This document shows, in pieces, positions 51,346-61,299 of a stretch of DNA of 64,000 bases (position 1 is the stretch's first letter; every line of letters begins with the position of its first letter). Made by a program: the position numbers and the translations under genes. The notes under the pieces were generated by a model. The model did not search any database. It saw only the letters and a list, made by a program, of their open reading frames with translations, and was not told the origin of the DNA. Origin of the DNA: Urechis unicinctus (Eukaryota; Annelida; Polychaeta; Xenopneusta; Urechidae); the NCBI GenBank assembly GCA_034190875.2, contig CM067357.1:15339327-15403326 (forward strand), written 5' to 3'.

Positions 51346-52683
51346 ATGAAGTATCAGCATGGAAGGCCGCTGATGATGTCAATGATGGATCTTCGTATTG
51401 CTTCATCAATGGACTCAATATTAAAGCCCACTAAGAGAACGCATACTGGTGTTAAAGCTTATAAATGTGACATTTGTGGAAAGTCGTTCGTTGATGGAAG
51501 CAATATCAAAAGGCATAAAAGAACGCATACTGGCGTAAAAGCTTATAAATGTGACATTTGTGGAAATTCGTTCGCTGATGGAGGCAATATCAAAAGGCAT
51601 AAAAGAACACATACTGGTGAAAAACCTTACAAATGTGACCCTTGTGGAAAGTCGTTTGCTCATGGAAGTTATCTGACAGAACATATGAGAACTCATACTG
51701 GTGAAAAACCTTACAAATGTGACATTTGTAGAAAGTCGTTCACTCAAGGAAGTCATCTGACAAGACATATGAGAAAGCATACTGGTGAAAAACCTTTCAA
51801 ATGTGACACTTGTGGAAAGTCATTTGCTCATGGAAGTACTCTGACAGAACATATGAGAACGCATACTGGTGAAAAACCCTACAAATGTGACCCTTGTGGG
51901 AAGTCGTTTGCTCATAGAAGTCATCTGACAGGACATATGAGTACGCATACTGGTGAAAAACTTTTCAAATGTGACACTTGTGGAAAGCCATTTGCTCATA
52001 GAAGTTCTCTGACAAGACATATGAGAACGCATACTGGTGAAAAACCTTACAAATGTGACCCTTGTGGAAAGTCGTTTGCTCATGGAAGTTATCTGACAGA
52101 ACATATGAGAACGCATACTGGTGAAAAACCTTACAAATGTGACATTTGTGGAAAGTCGTTCACTCAAGGAAGTCATCTGACAAGACATATGAGAAAGCAT
52201 ACTGGTGAAAAACCTTTCAAATGTGACACTTGTGGAAAGTCGTTTGCTCATGGAAGTACTCTGACAGAACATATGAGAACGCATACTGGTGAAAAACCTT
52301 ACAAATGTGACCCTTGTGGAAAGTCGTTTGCTCATGGAAGTTATCTGACAGAACATATGAGAACGCATACTGGTGAAAAACCTTACAAATGTGACATTTG
52401 TGGAAAGTCGTTCACTCAAGGAAGTCATCTGACAAGACATATGAGAAAGCATACTGGTGAAAAACCTTTCAAATGTGACACTTGTGGAAAGTCATTTGCT
52501 CATAGAAGTTCTCTGACAAGACATATGAGAAAGCATACTGGTGAAAAACCTTACATATGTGACACTTGTGGGAAGTCGTTTGCTCATAGAAGTACTCTGA
52601 CTGGACATATGAGAACGCATACTGATGAAAACCCTACAAATGTGACACTTGTGGAAAGTCGTTCACTAAAGGAAGTCATCTGA
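51346..52683 (+). CDS. ZNF1, right copy: 14-finger C2H2 zinc-finger protein
   Basis: 445 codons with 14 canonical C2H2 fingers from about residue 38, each 28 residues including the linker. Fingers 3-4-5, 8-9-10 and 11-12-13 form a three-finger, 252-bp higher-order repeat: SYLTEH, SHLTRH, then STLTEH or SSLTRH. Variation between fingers concentrates at the presumed DNA-contact positions 3 and 6. Finger 15 is lost to a single missing A in a run (DENPTN replaces DEKPYKC), after which the frame ends at 52683. The exon acceptor TGTTACAG|GAGAATTC is at about 51331. Read from there, the frame matching the ZNF3 leader ends in a stop before the fingers, so the leader from 51346 is a different frame. 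It may be N-terminally altered. A nuclear DNA-binding role is inferred. Confidence 0.75.
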   Translation: MKYQHGRPLMMSMMDLRIASSMDSILKPTKRTHTGVKAYKCDICGKSFVDGSNIKRHKRTHTGVKAYKCDICGNSFADGGNIKRHKRTHTGEKPYKCDPCGKSFAHGSYLTEHMRTHTGEKPYKCDICRKSFTQGSHLTRHMRKHTGEKPFKCDTCGKSFAHGSTLTEHMRTHTGEKPYKCDPCGKSFAHRSHLTGHMSTHTGEKLFKCDTCGKPFAHRSSLTRHMRTHTGEKPYKCDPCGKSFAHGSYLTEHMRTHTGEKPYKCDICGKSFTQGSHLTRHMRKHTGEKPFKCDTCGKSFAHGSTLTEHMRTHTGEKPYKCDPCGKSFAHGSYLTEHMRTHTGEKPYKCDICGKSFTQGSHLTRHMRKHTGEKPFKCDTCGKSFAHRSSLTRHMRKHTGEKPYICDTCGKSFAHRSTLTGHMRTHTDENPTNVTLVESRSLKEVI

Positions 52684-52699
52684 CAAGACATGAGAACGC

Positions 52700-52999
52700 A
52701 TGCTGGTGAATTTTTTTACAAATGTGACAACAGTGGAAGTTATCAAGCGAAACATATTCGAACGCATACTTGACAAAATCTGACATTGTCTTTTAGTGTA
52801 TGACATATTAAGAATCGTAATGATGATGACGTTTAACATGTGCGTTCATGTTTATTTTTGTCATTAATTGTTATTGTATGAATTTATAATTCACTATGGT
52901 TAAAAGCTATTGTCATTATTGATTGTATTGCTGTCTAGGGCTTAAAGAGAACAATTAAATGGTCATTCAAGATGGGTTACGAATATATAACTGATCATT
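52700..52999. other. 3' flank of ZNF1, right copy
   Basis: Contains the remnant of finger 15 and the conserved ZNF 3' region around 52800-52930 (AATTGTTATTGTATGAATTT). No gene. Confidence 0.55.
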
Positions 53000-53700
53000 T
53001 TGTCAACTAGATACACATAACACTAACCTAATTAGTGCCGTAGTTTTTACGAAACCCCATTTGCTATTGATACAACAAGTGATATTTGTTCAGGAATTTA
53101 TTGAGTCTGACTTTATGGGTTTTTCCAATACTTTTGAAAAGCAGGGAAGAATCGACACGGGTCTATATTTGCCAATTTCGTTTCACAGGCCATTTGTGAA
53201 TATGGTACAACACGTGCTCAATAAGGACAACACCTGCTTAGAGATATATTTAGACAGTAGATCAGTGGCTATAATATATTATTTTTCCTTTTAGTAATAG
53301 AACTAGAAATATCGTCCCATCCACAATTGTTAAAGCCACTGATGATGTTTATACCTTCACGTTCATTCGTATTACTAACAACGAAAGTTTGCGCGTTTGG
53401 ACTCGAAATAGAAAAATAGAAAATCTTGTTGATTGGGGAATGTTGTTTGCAAGATTCTGCTCAATATTCAGGTACAAATGCTTAAATTTGTTGGCTATGA
53501 CATTTTTATGATCGACAATTTGACCATCAATACAGAATTGAGAAATTGTGACCTGCTTGTTCTTGTTTGGGACTGTTTTGATAAGGTTCCATGTATCACG
53601 CATGTTATATTATTTGCTTTAATGACGTCTTAATATTTGGGCTCACATCGTCCCTGGTATAAGTGTTGGGGGCCGATAACAACACCAACTTCAATATTAG
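53000..53700 (-). mobile_element. LINE-A fragment, right copy
   Basis: Mirror of 3390-4080: endonuclease end, ORF2 linker and RT start, all frame-broken. Confidence 0.75.
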
Positions 53701-54161
53701 TGTGACACTTACTTGATTTCCAAAACATAGATAGCAATAATAAAGTCTGCATAGTCGTCATAATGTTAACTGCAATATTGGCAACTTACATGGTACACAA
53801 AACCAATTGCTTTCTCGATCAATATCTAAGTTATCACCTCTGCTTACTATGGGCAAATATTTAAGATGGACGCAGCAAAAACATATTGAACACTTCAGTT
53901 TATATGAGTGAGAGTGTAATCGCAGAGAGAAGTGTAGTGTCCAACCATAAGTTTTGATAAGTATCGGAATTATCTCCTACATGGGGGTAGTGTTCTAATA
54001 CTATTCTGGCTCATACACTTTTAAAAAGCCCCCCCCCCCCCACCCCTTAAGTATCAGCACGCCTGCCTAGGTTGCATTCGACCACTTAGCGGGGAGAGGT
54101 TTAACCCTGATAGTACAATCCTTATAGCCTTGACTCGCATGCGTGTCCACCCTCCAAATGG

Positions 54162-54705
54162 ACCTGTCGTGTCACGTCGAGATTGTGAGCCTGGCCTATC
54201 GTGCGGACCGGTCAAGGGTCGCGAGAAAGAAAAGCCAGCTGACCGGGGACCCTTTATTAGGGCCACACATGGGTTAGTCAAGGGAGAGATTCATCTAGTC
54301 AAGACAAGATTCAGACCGAGACCCAGGGAAGCTTCATTGTTGAAACCTAAACAAAACCAATAAGCATATCAATGTTAGTAATGTTTAGTGTCATTTTGTG
54401 TTTGTATTTATCTTGCTAGGGGATTTGCAAGCCATATCAGTGTGATCTTTAAACTACTTTATTCATATGTGTTTAATTGACGATTTATCAATGAAAGTGT
54501 TTGAACAATTAACTGCTTTATTTACTTCCTCTGACGTATTTCAAATGAATAACCATTAGAACAAACGTTGACGCAAATTCGGAATAATTCGCGATATATA
54601 TAATGAGAGGCATGGAATAATTATTCCTTTAGATCCAATTATAGTATTAACTAATACATTAATAAAGCCATTTGGGAAAATACGTTAACTATACTGTGCG
54701 TCATG
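54162..54705. other. Right-arm-specific 544-bp block
   Basis: Absent from the left arm, where AAGCAACTT joins CCATTTGG directly at 2930/2931. One frame across it (54130-54363) reads basic and Pro-rich (MRVHPPNGPVVSRRDC) but has no domain I recognise. No terminal repeats or target duplication were seen, so a deletion from the left arm is as likely as an insertion here. Confidence 0.7.
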
Positions 54706-55520
54706 AAGTTGCTTCAGCTTGTGACGAGACCATATTGCAAGCCTCGTATAATATGCCTTTGTGTACTACGGAAGCTTAAGAAATGCACATAAATTTTTCT
54801 TGCTGCTAAATTTAACATTTTCAAATAGCATATATTTTTAACTATATGTGCACAAATATCTTCTTGTTAATAAATTTGCAGGTGAGAATTCTACTGTTTT
54901 GTCAGATGATGTCTGATCTCAATTTAATACACGGAATTACTAACAGTTGCAATGCTACGTTTGAATAATGTCATATATTTGTTCGATCCAACATACAACC
55001 TTGTCAAAATTGTTAAATATACCATGCAAGTGATCTCCTAAAACTATTAGTTTGAAGTTTGAAGGCCAATGAATAGGCAAACATAAGTCGATGAGCAAAT
55101 TCGCCCCTTAAGCAGAGACCTTCCGTCGATAGGTAACCAAATGTTGAACAACCAAAAGTACAACATAATCATGAATATATAGCTGGTATACTTTGAACCT
55201 TATACTACTTAGATATAGTGCCTTCATTACTGAGATATGAGGAAGCGGGGTAACAACATCGAATAAACAAAATGCACAGTTTTGGGTTGCTATTGTTGCT
55301 GGGCTGGGCAGTAAATGGGTGAAAGGGTGCTACTTAAAGGTCAACTACAAAGATTTTTTTTATTCCATTTTTCCAAAGTTCTATGTTTTAAAAGGGTATC
55401 GTGACCATAATAAGGTGACTGCGCGCTTATTTTCTTTTAGAAAAATGATTTTTAAATGTATATTTCCCACGTCGAATCTGACAAGATACCGCTCGGTAAA
55501 ATTCGTGAATGTCCGTACAG

Positions 55521-55528
55521 TGACGTCA
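55521..55528. promoter_or_regulatory. CRE palindrome upstream of THAP transposase
   Basis: TGACGTCA, 110 bp upstream of the THAP start codon; mirror of 2118-2125. Confidence 0.45.
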
Positions 55529-55637
55529 TTCGGGTTGTTTGCGAATATTCATCGCCATCTTTAGCCTTCCCGGTTGGTTGACAGCGTGTGACTAACTCGT
55601 CTTTCTTCACGGTCTGGTGCGTTTCTTGGTGTGGATT

Positions 55638-57134
55638 ATGCCTTATTGTTGTGCGTTTGGTTGTCGGAACAATGAGAAGTCAGGCGTGACTTTTTTGTTT
55701 CTAAAAGAGATATGCGCCGCATATGGGTGTCGAAAGTCAAGCGTAAACACTGTAGTCCTGCCCTTATACTAGTTATACGACAGTTCTATGTTCTGATCAT
55801 TTCGAGAAAAGTGCTTATGAGACTGACCCAGAGCTGCTCAAAAGTCTAGGATTTCGTAAGAAACCTAGGCTCCGAAATGGTATTGGCAGCTGAGCAGATA
55901 GATAAATCTAGTGACAGTGGTGAATCACAGACTGAGGTGTCACACTCAAGTACTGCCGACCTAGGCTAGGCGAAGAAACTTCGCCTGTCAGCGTCCGCGC
56001 TGTTTGCTACACGAGGGGCGAGTGCCTTGCCGTCTGCCGACCATGAAGCTTGCTCTCACTTGTCATTGGGGGTGCAGGCAAATGTTTTGGTGAGTGTCAC
56101 AAGGCAACTGCATTATTATATATGATGAAATGCATTGGCGGGGATAACTTCTGTTGTATGTATCCACGTGTCTTTTCAGAGTCAATTTGTAAACATTTAC
56201 ATCCTTAAAGGCTATGATGAATGAAATTGTAGCATACTTATTGTATTGATACCATAGATGGCTGACAAGTCTCTACAGACACAGAGTTCTATCTTTCCTG
56301 GGATAAAGATATATTCAAGAGGTACCCAAGTTGGCCCACATCACCAAAAGTGTCACCAGGGGCACCCAATATGAGCCCCAGGAGGAATCTGTTGGACTGA
56401 CTTCACTAACGAAGTGATGATGCTGAGATGGATACTGATGATGACATGGCGTTTGAAGAACTGTTAGGTAAATATTGTTTTGTTTGTAGTGTAATCACAG
56501 GGTTTTATTTGATGGAAGAAAAATTTAGCTCACAGAATGCTTATGTACAGTGGTGTTGATCTGGAGGATGGCCCTAGTCAGAATCAAAGATACCGGGGGA
56601 GTATTGCTTGTTTTGAACAAATCGGCGTGAATGAACACCGTAAGATGTGGGATTACCAACCTTTTACAGGAGCTATGCCCGCAGGAAATTTGTTCATGGC
56701 TTCAGGGATTTTTGTAAGTGGCAGTAGTGCTATTAGAACACTGAACATGTTCAGGTATGGGAAAATCCCAAGCCTGTCAAAGTACCAATTTCTTTTGGTG
56801 TGAACATGCATTAATCTAAAATGAAACACATGTTATTACCGAAACCTGAATAAGTTTCATTTGCACAAACATTGTTACCCAATTAAAAATTGGCATATAA
56901 TATTATATGACTATCATAAAATATGAATATCATTGATTTGCTTCAGACTATGTACATCAGGTGCTTGATCTAAGGCAAAAATACCCAAGCTACAGACTTG
57001 CTGAGGTCCTTGCAGATGACAGGACTGTCCCACCACCTATTGCCCCCCAGTACGAGAAACCTGAAAAGGATCTTCTCGTAGGTGCTCACAGGTGTCGATT
57101 CAATCTGACCAAGAAATCTTCCGCTCCATTGTAG
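55638..57134 (+). pseudogene. THAP-domain Kolobok-type transposase, internally deleted and frame-broken
   Basis: The THAP zinc finger starts at 55638 with MPYCCAFGCRNNEKSG (first two cysteines). In another frame it continues RRIWVSKVKRKH (invariant W and basic patch), then in a third frame CSDHFEKSAYETDPELLKSL (the C-x2-H pair). A fourth frame holds a Ser-rich linker. At least three frame breaks are needed. A middle exon (about 56537-56803) has QPFTGAMPAGNLFMASGIF and FRYGKIPSLSKYQF, the conserved block before the catalytic domain in Kolobok transposases. The last exon (56947-57134, acceptor TTTGCTTCAG) reads KYPSYRLAEVLADDR, then VPPPIAPQYEKPEK, as in their C-termini. The DDE core is missing. 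A THAP protein would bind the transposon ends; this copy cannot transpose. Confidence 0.7.
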
Positions 57135-58263
57135 ATAACCTGTATATTTGCCGCCCGGGTCAGGGAAGGATTTTCTAACAGCTGTTACTACACAGGCTGC
57201 CAGCACTTTCCTGTTTCTTTTGCCCAGTCTGTGCCATATCCAGAGTGTAAACTGACGGTAGGCTAGATACCTGAATAATCTGAAGCAATATGTCAATTAG
57301 TTGTCTATGGTTTTAAAATAAGTTGTGTAGTTAAAAAAACAATTGTCATTTGTCAACCATTCCCTCACTTCATAATGTTATTGTAAGCTCTGCCTCTGGA
57401 TTTCATGTAACTGGCATTATTTATTCTTGGCTATGTAAAATATATTGTAGTTCATCGATATGAACAATGAATATTTTGCACAGTGGAATTAATGTTCCCT
57501 TTGTAATAAATATGATTGTTCAACCTCAACCCATCCTTTTTGGTAGCAATAATGGCTAACTTACTCATTGTAGAGACCTCATCTCCAACAGGTCTGTCCA
57601 TTTGAATAGATTAAAATTTGGACACTATCAGCACATTTTTATTCATGCAGCTAGCCAGGAATCTGGGATGCTTGGTGATGCATGTCCATTCCTCCGTTAG
57701 AGCCATCACTCTCTCCAAACTTCTATAGCACTCTCTGGCTTTGTCCATTGGGATGCAGTAATGACATCTACACCTAACTTAGAGAAATAATTAAAGAGTC
57801 ATTGTAAATTTATATTTGTGGTACAATGAATGAATATAAAAGGAAAATACTTTATAAACTGCATGCAAACATCTGTCCACAATATTCAATGTGCTCAGGG
57901 TACAATGACAAAGCTACATTCACTAGCCAAGTACTATTTGTTGTTGTAGTTAGGTCTGTCAACATACCATCCTCAACTTACAGAATGTGTAAATTTATTG
58001 GGTAAATGAAACTAACGATTATTTTATACCAGTTAATATAGTTCAATAAAGCTTGGGAAGGGTATTCTAAAACTTACCATTCATCGAAATCTTTTGTTGA
58101 TTCTTCATCCGAAGCGGACCCTTGAATTAGCTCCCGGTGTCATTTCGTAGTGTGACTTGGATTTTTCAACTCCCGTCCGTATTGGTTCAAATAAATAGTC
58201 ATGGACATGATTTGCCCCAATTTTATGCTATGGGGACTGGTAAACTTCATCAGAAGAAGTCAT
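56970..58263 (-). pseudogene. P2RX7_C-like (P2X7 ballast-type) domain gene, three exons
   Basis: Exon 1 (58263-58078) starts MTSSDEVYQSP, with an in-frame TAG at 58228-58230, and ends in an acidic segment (SDEESTKDFDE) at donor GAATG|GTAAGT. Exon 2 (57773-57565) opens after TTAG with TGTAGATGTCATTACTGC. The split codon restores W, giving the family signature W-C-x-C-x2-C-x-x-M, then EEWTCITKHPRFLASCMNKN. The frame stops soon after VLIVSKF. Exon 3 (57279-56970, acceptor GCTTCAG) has YLAYRQFTLW through DPGGKYTGY. The matching splice phase and ordered motifs show a real spliced gene of the P2RX7_C family, now with a nonsense codon and frame breaks. It converges on the transposase, and its last 50 codons are antisense to the transposase last exon. 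The family's biochemical role outside P2X7 receptors is unknown. Confidence 0.75.
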
Positions 58264-58361
58264 GGCTTGTCAAAACGGTGTAATTTTAAAATCCAAACAA
58301 TCGTTTTTCGCTTCGCTCGCTCGCTCGCAGTCAAATTCTCTTGGAGTCAGCGCAGCAGGAA

Positions 58362-58369
58362 TGACGTCA
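58362..58369. promoter_or_regulatory. CRE palindrome upstream of P2RX7_C-like gene
   Basis: TGACGTCA about 100 bp upstream of the exon 1 start at 58263 and 206 bp inside the transposon end. It gives the element a CRE-bearing promoter region at each end. Inferred role. Confidence 0.45.
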
Positions 58370-58579
58370 CGCAACGTGCACCTAGCGGCCAACTGAGGCA
58401 AAATGGCATCGAGAAGATGGCTTCGTATTTTCTTCCGAATGAAACCTTATCGGTGGATTTTTAGTACTTATGCATGCCGTTGCAATGAATTATGGGTCCC
58501 CGTTGTTTTATGGGTTATTAATCTTCAGTTTGAAACACATTATAAAGAAATGATGAAAATCGTTAAAGTTGACCTTTAA

Positions 58580-59199
58580 ATGCATCTGTGTATTCAAATA
58601 TATTTGACGTACATGCATGTATGGGACTATTGAATTGCCCAAACATTTACACGAAACCATTAGAAAAACATTAATGGAAGCATTGAACCTTTATTTTACT
58701 TTCTCAAAAAAACGATTATGCTATTAATCTTTACTGACTCAAACTTTCATCTTTTGGAAATGATACCTATCGCGTTCAAAACTATTAGTTATTTTTGAGA
58801 TTTTGTTTCTACTGTTAAAACAACACAGTATACAAAGGAATAGATCAAATATGGCTATTAACAGATACACCAAGGCAGGCGAAGCAGGGAGTAAATAAAC
58901 TTTAAACGATAAAGATGGAATTGGCTATGAATGGTTTGATGAAATTTAAACATATTTTTTCGAGGTACTATATCAATATATTATCGAGCATTTGGAAATT
59001 TCCAATGCGAAGCAAATAGTTTATATGGTAACTGAATCAAACTTCTGTAATGTCGTTGAAAAATGTATCACTTGTTATTCTTATAAATGCTGTAAGCCAA
59101 ATAAATGTTAAAAACAATGACACATGAAGCTTGAATCATGGAACAAGTAAGAAAAGCAATAACCAGGATTAAACCAAAATGGTACAAATAACAACTTCG
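58580..59199. other. Flank of transposon 1 with interspersed repeat
   Basis: 58587-58650 and about 58760-58810 match 41307-41370 and 41590-41650 in the spacer. The rest is AT-rich with no gene. Confidence 0.5.
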
Positions 59200-59640
59200 A
59201 CTTCGACTAACTACCCATACCAACAGCCACTAGGTGATCAATGCCACTGGTCCATTTCAACAAAAATATTGATAATTCAGCGGGCAGAAACGCACAATGA
59301 CCAATACGGCTCGGATGTGAAACGTTGTGTGGCCGAAGTTTCTGGGTGCAAAATATTTTTATTTTGGATAGGGAAGTAAACATCAACTGATTTCGGTGAA
59401 GCATATTCATCCATAAAAACCGTGGATTGACCCATTTGATGTAATCAAAACGCTTACTTAGATGAGCTCTATGTAATTCAACTATTGTGTTGGGTGAGAT
59501 CCCATTTATAAATTCTGCATGCGATCGAAATACTTTTGTTTCTGTAATCTGAGCGATAATATGATAAAATAGCGAAAAATACCCCTTCGCGCTAATCGTA
59601 GTGCTTATCGCGCCTCGTAACGAAAACAATGCCGGAGCTG
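59200..59640. repeat. Rep1, distal copy
   Basis: Inverted match of 40850-41190. A 140-codon minus-strand frame is open here but broken in the other copy, so it is not taken as a gene. Confidence 0.6.
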
Positions 59641-59810
59641 ACGTCTCGCCGAGACGATTAATTATTCATGAGCTCGTCGTCTCGATACGCCGGACTCGTC
59701 AACCCATGTTTTTATCTAGAGTAGTCCACCAACTAAATAAACTACACTGCATCATAGACCACCTAGAATGGACCCACTGTATTCTCCTGTATGTCATGAT
59801 CGACGACTAA

Positions 59811-60005
59811 TAGCGGCAACCTGGAGGCAATCGCAAAATTCAGCCCCTACTTAGAGAGCGGCAACCAGCTGCTTGTATAGGTCACATCCTCATTGAATGT
59901 GCCGTGCTGGTTCTTATCGGAAATAGCTTCTCGGTTTGAAAATCTTTTAGAAATGGTTGAAAGAGTTGATCCTTGCTTTAATTAGATGAGTTAAGAATAT
60001 ATTAC
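59811..60005 (+). mobile_element. LINE-B 3' fragment, highly decayed
   Basis: TAGGTCACATCCTCATTGAA and following words match the HILIECA region of LINE-B (11700-11800). Frames are broken. Confidence 0.6.
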
Positions 60006-60024
60006 AGATTTTATGCCCTGTGTG

Positions 60025-60116
60025 GGTTCGGTGATAGAATGGGACACTATTCTCCAGCGTGTTAAAAGAGGCGACTTATAGGGGGAAACCAATTGGCCAT
60101 ATGTTACGACTCATGT

Positions 60117-60151
<35 letters not shown>

Positions 60152-60460
60152 GTGCAAAGGGATCTTTTTGAATGAGTAGAGTGGTCCTTGTGAGAACCAT
60201 ATCTGCAACACTCCACATTGGTCCAATTTACCCCAGACGAGAGGCTGAAATGGCATGGACCAGTTGGCTGGTTGTGTCTTGCCGTAAGATAATCGTTTGC
60301 ATTGTTGTCTTTTCTGCTATCTGTTCTAGTTCAACTTCATCTACATGGATTTCCGTCTTTATCTCGTATTAATCATTAAAGCTGCTTAATCAGGCCAACT
60401 TAACTATTCACCTTAACAGGCGCTAGTTTTTCCGCTTAACCATATGTTTACTTACTTACT
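60025..60460 (+). mobile_element. SINE copy interrupted by poly-G
   Basis: The body starts at about 60030 (GGTGATAGAATGGGACAC). A G run at 60118-60150 replaces part of it. The tail ends around 60440 in CTTAACCATATGTTTACTTA. Same strand sense as LINE-B at 11130. Confidence 0.65.
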
Positions 60461-60634
60461 AGTTTAGCTAGTACCTGAATCATCTGCAATATATTTCAAA
60501 ATCAGTACATGTTCCCCTGTTGTGATGTGTTCTCAGTCAGGTGAGAAATGCTATAGCAGTACATATCATGTGAGGCTATGATATCTTATGATGTGTTAAA
60601 TGACATTCCCAATCATCTGTTAATTGATGACAAA

Positions 60635-60815
60635 TGTCCCGGGGTAGAATAGGAACACTATATCCTCCTGCATGTCATAAGAGGCAACTAATAGGGGGCA
60701 ACCTGTTGGCCGTGGGTTGCGACTCATGTTTGTGGGCAATCGGATCTTTGTTGTTGAGTGGAGAGTTCCTTGCAAGGGCCATGTCTACAACACACAACTT
60801 TAGCCAGGATTCCAC
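60635..60815 (+). mobile_element. SINE 5' portion
   Basis: GGGGTAGAATAGGAACAC through GGCCATGTCTACAACACAC matches the first half of the family. The 3' half is missing. Confidence 0.7.
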
Positions 60816-61299
60816 AAAGACAAACGGCTGGCTTGCCTTGGGACTGTCGCCCTGGAAGATTGTGGGGTTACTTCATGGTTTGCACATAGGCCCTCTTTGC
60901 ACATATTTTCCCCTTTTGCTTCCACAATCAAGCTACTTGGAGTACGCTGCTTGAGGATACCCCATCACATCAGAAAGTGTTGATGTGAACTTTCTGTCCA
61001 TCGTCAAATCATTTCTCAATTTGCTCGCACATTCACGGATTTTTCACCCAGTGAGACGTCCCTTGTGTTGTTCCCACCGTTATTTACATGATGCCTGAGT
61101 TTTTAAGTCCAGCAAATTGAAAGCATCTTGATGAAGCCAGATTGCTTAAAAATGTGTTAATCTGAAAATGGGCATTTGAGAATTGGTTTGTATTGTTCTT
61201 TGCCTCTGCAGCTGTTTGGGTGTATTTGGTTTTAGAAACCTACAGTTCATTTTCAACATTACTATTTGCCACCACATGAGCATGGTCATGGACAGCTTT
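60816..61299. other. No recognised gene
   Basis: Mixed sequence between the SINE and the minus-strand degenerate gene. No supported exon. Confidence 0.4.

Larger units (their letters stand above)
43275..57633 (-). repeat. Right arm of the giant inverted duplication
   Basis: Reverse-complement copy of 1-16860. Right-only features are about nine extra ZNF1 fingers, 544 bp at 54162-54705, and 86 bp in the TIR element. It lacks transposon 2. Sequence homology to the left arm cannot be followed past 57633 because the window begins there. Transposon 1 continues to 58575 on this side. Confidence 0.95.
55338..58575. mobile_element. Kolobok-like DNA transposon 1, complete right copy (3238 bp)
   Basis: It begins AGGTCAACTACAAAGATTTT. 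Its end is the reverse complement of AGGTCAACTTTAACGATTTT, giving inverted termini that match at 17 of 20 bases. TTAA flanks both ends (55334-55337, 58576-58579). Inside are a THAP-domain transposase remnant on the plus strand (55638-57134) and a convergent P2RX7_C-like gene on the minus strand (58263-56970). CRE palindromes lie near both ends. THAP-containing transposases with TTAA duplications define the Kolobok superfamily. The DDE core has been deleted, so this copy is non-autonomous. It extends past the end of the visible arm homology. Confidence 0.8.

Noticed and set aside
59207..59629. 140-codon minus-strand frame
   Set aside because: The homologous sequence at 40850-41190 is not open in the same way, so the frame is not conserved.
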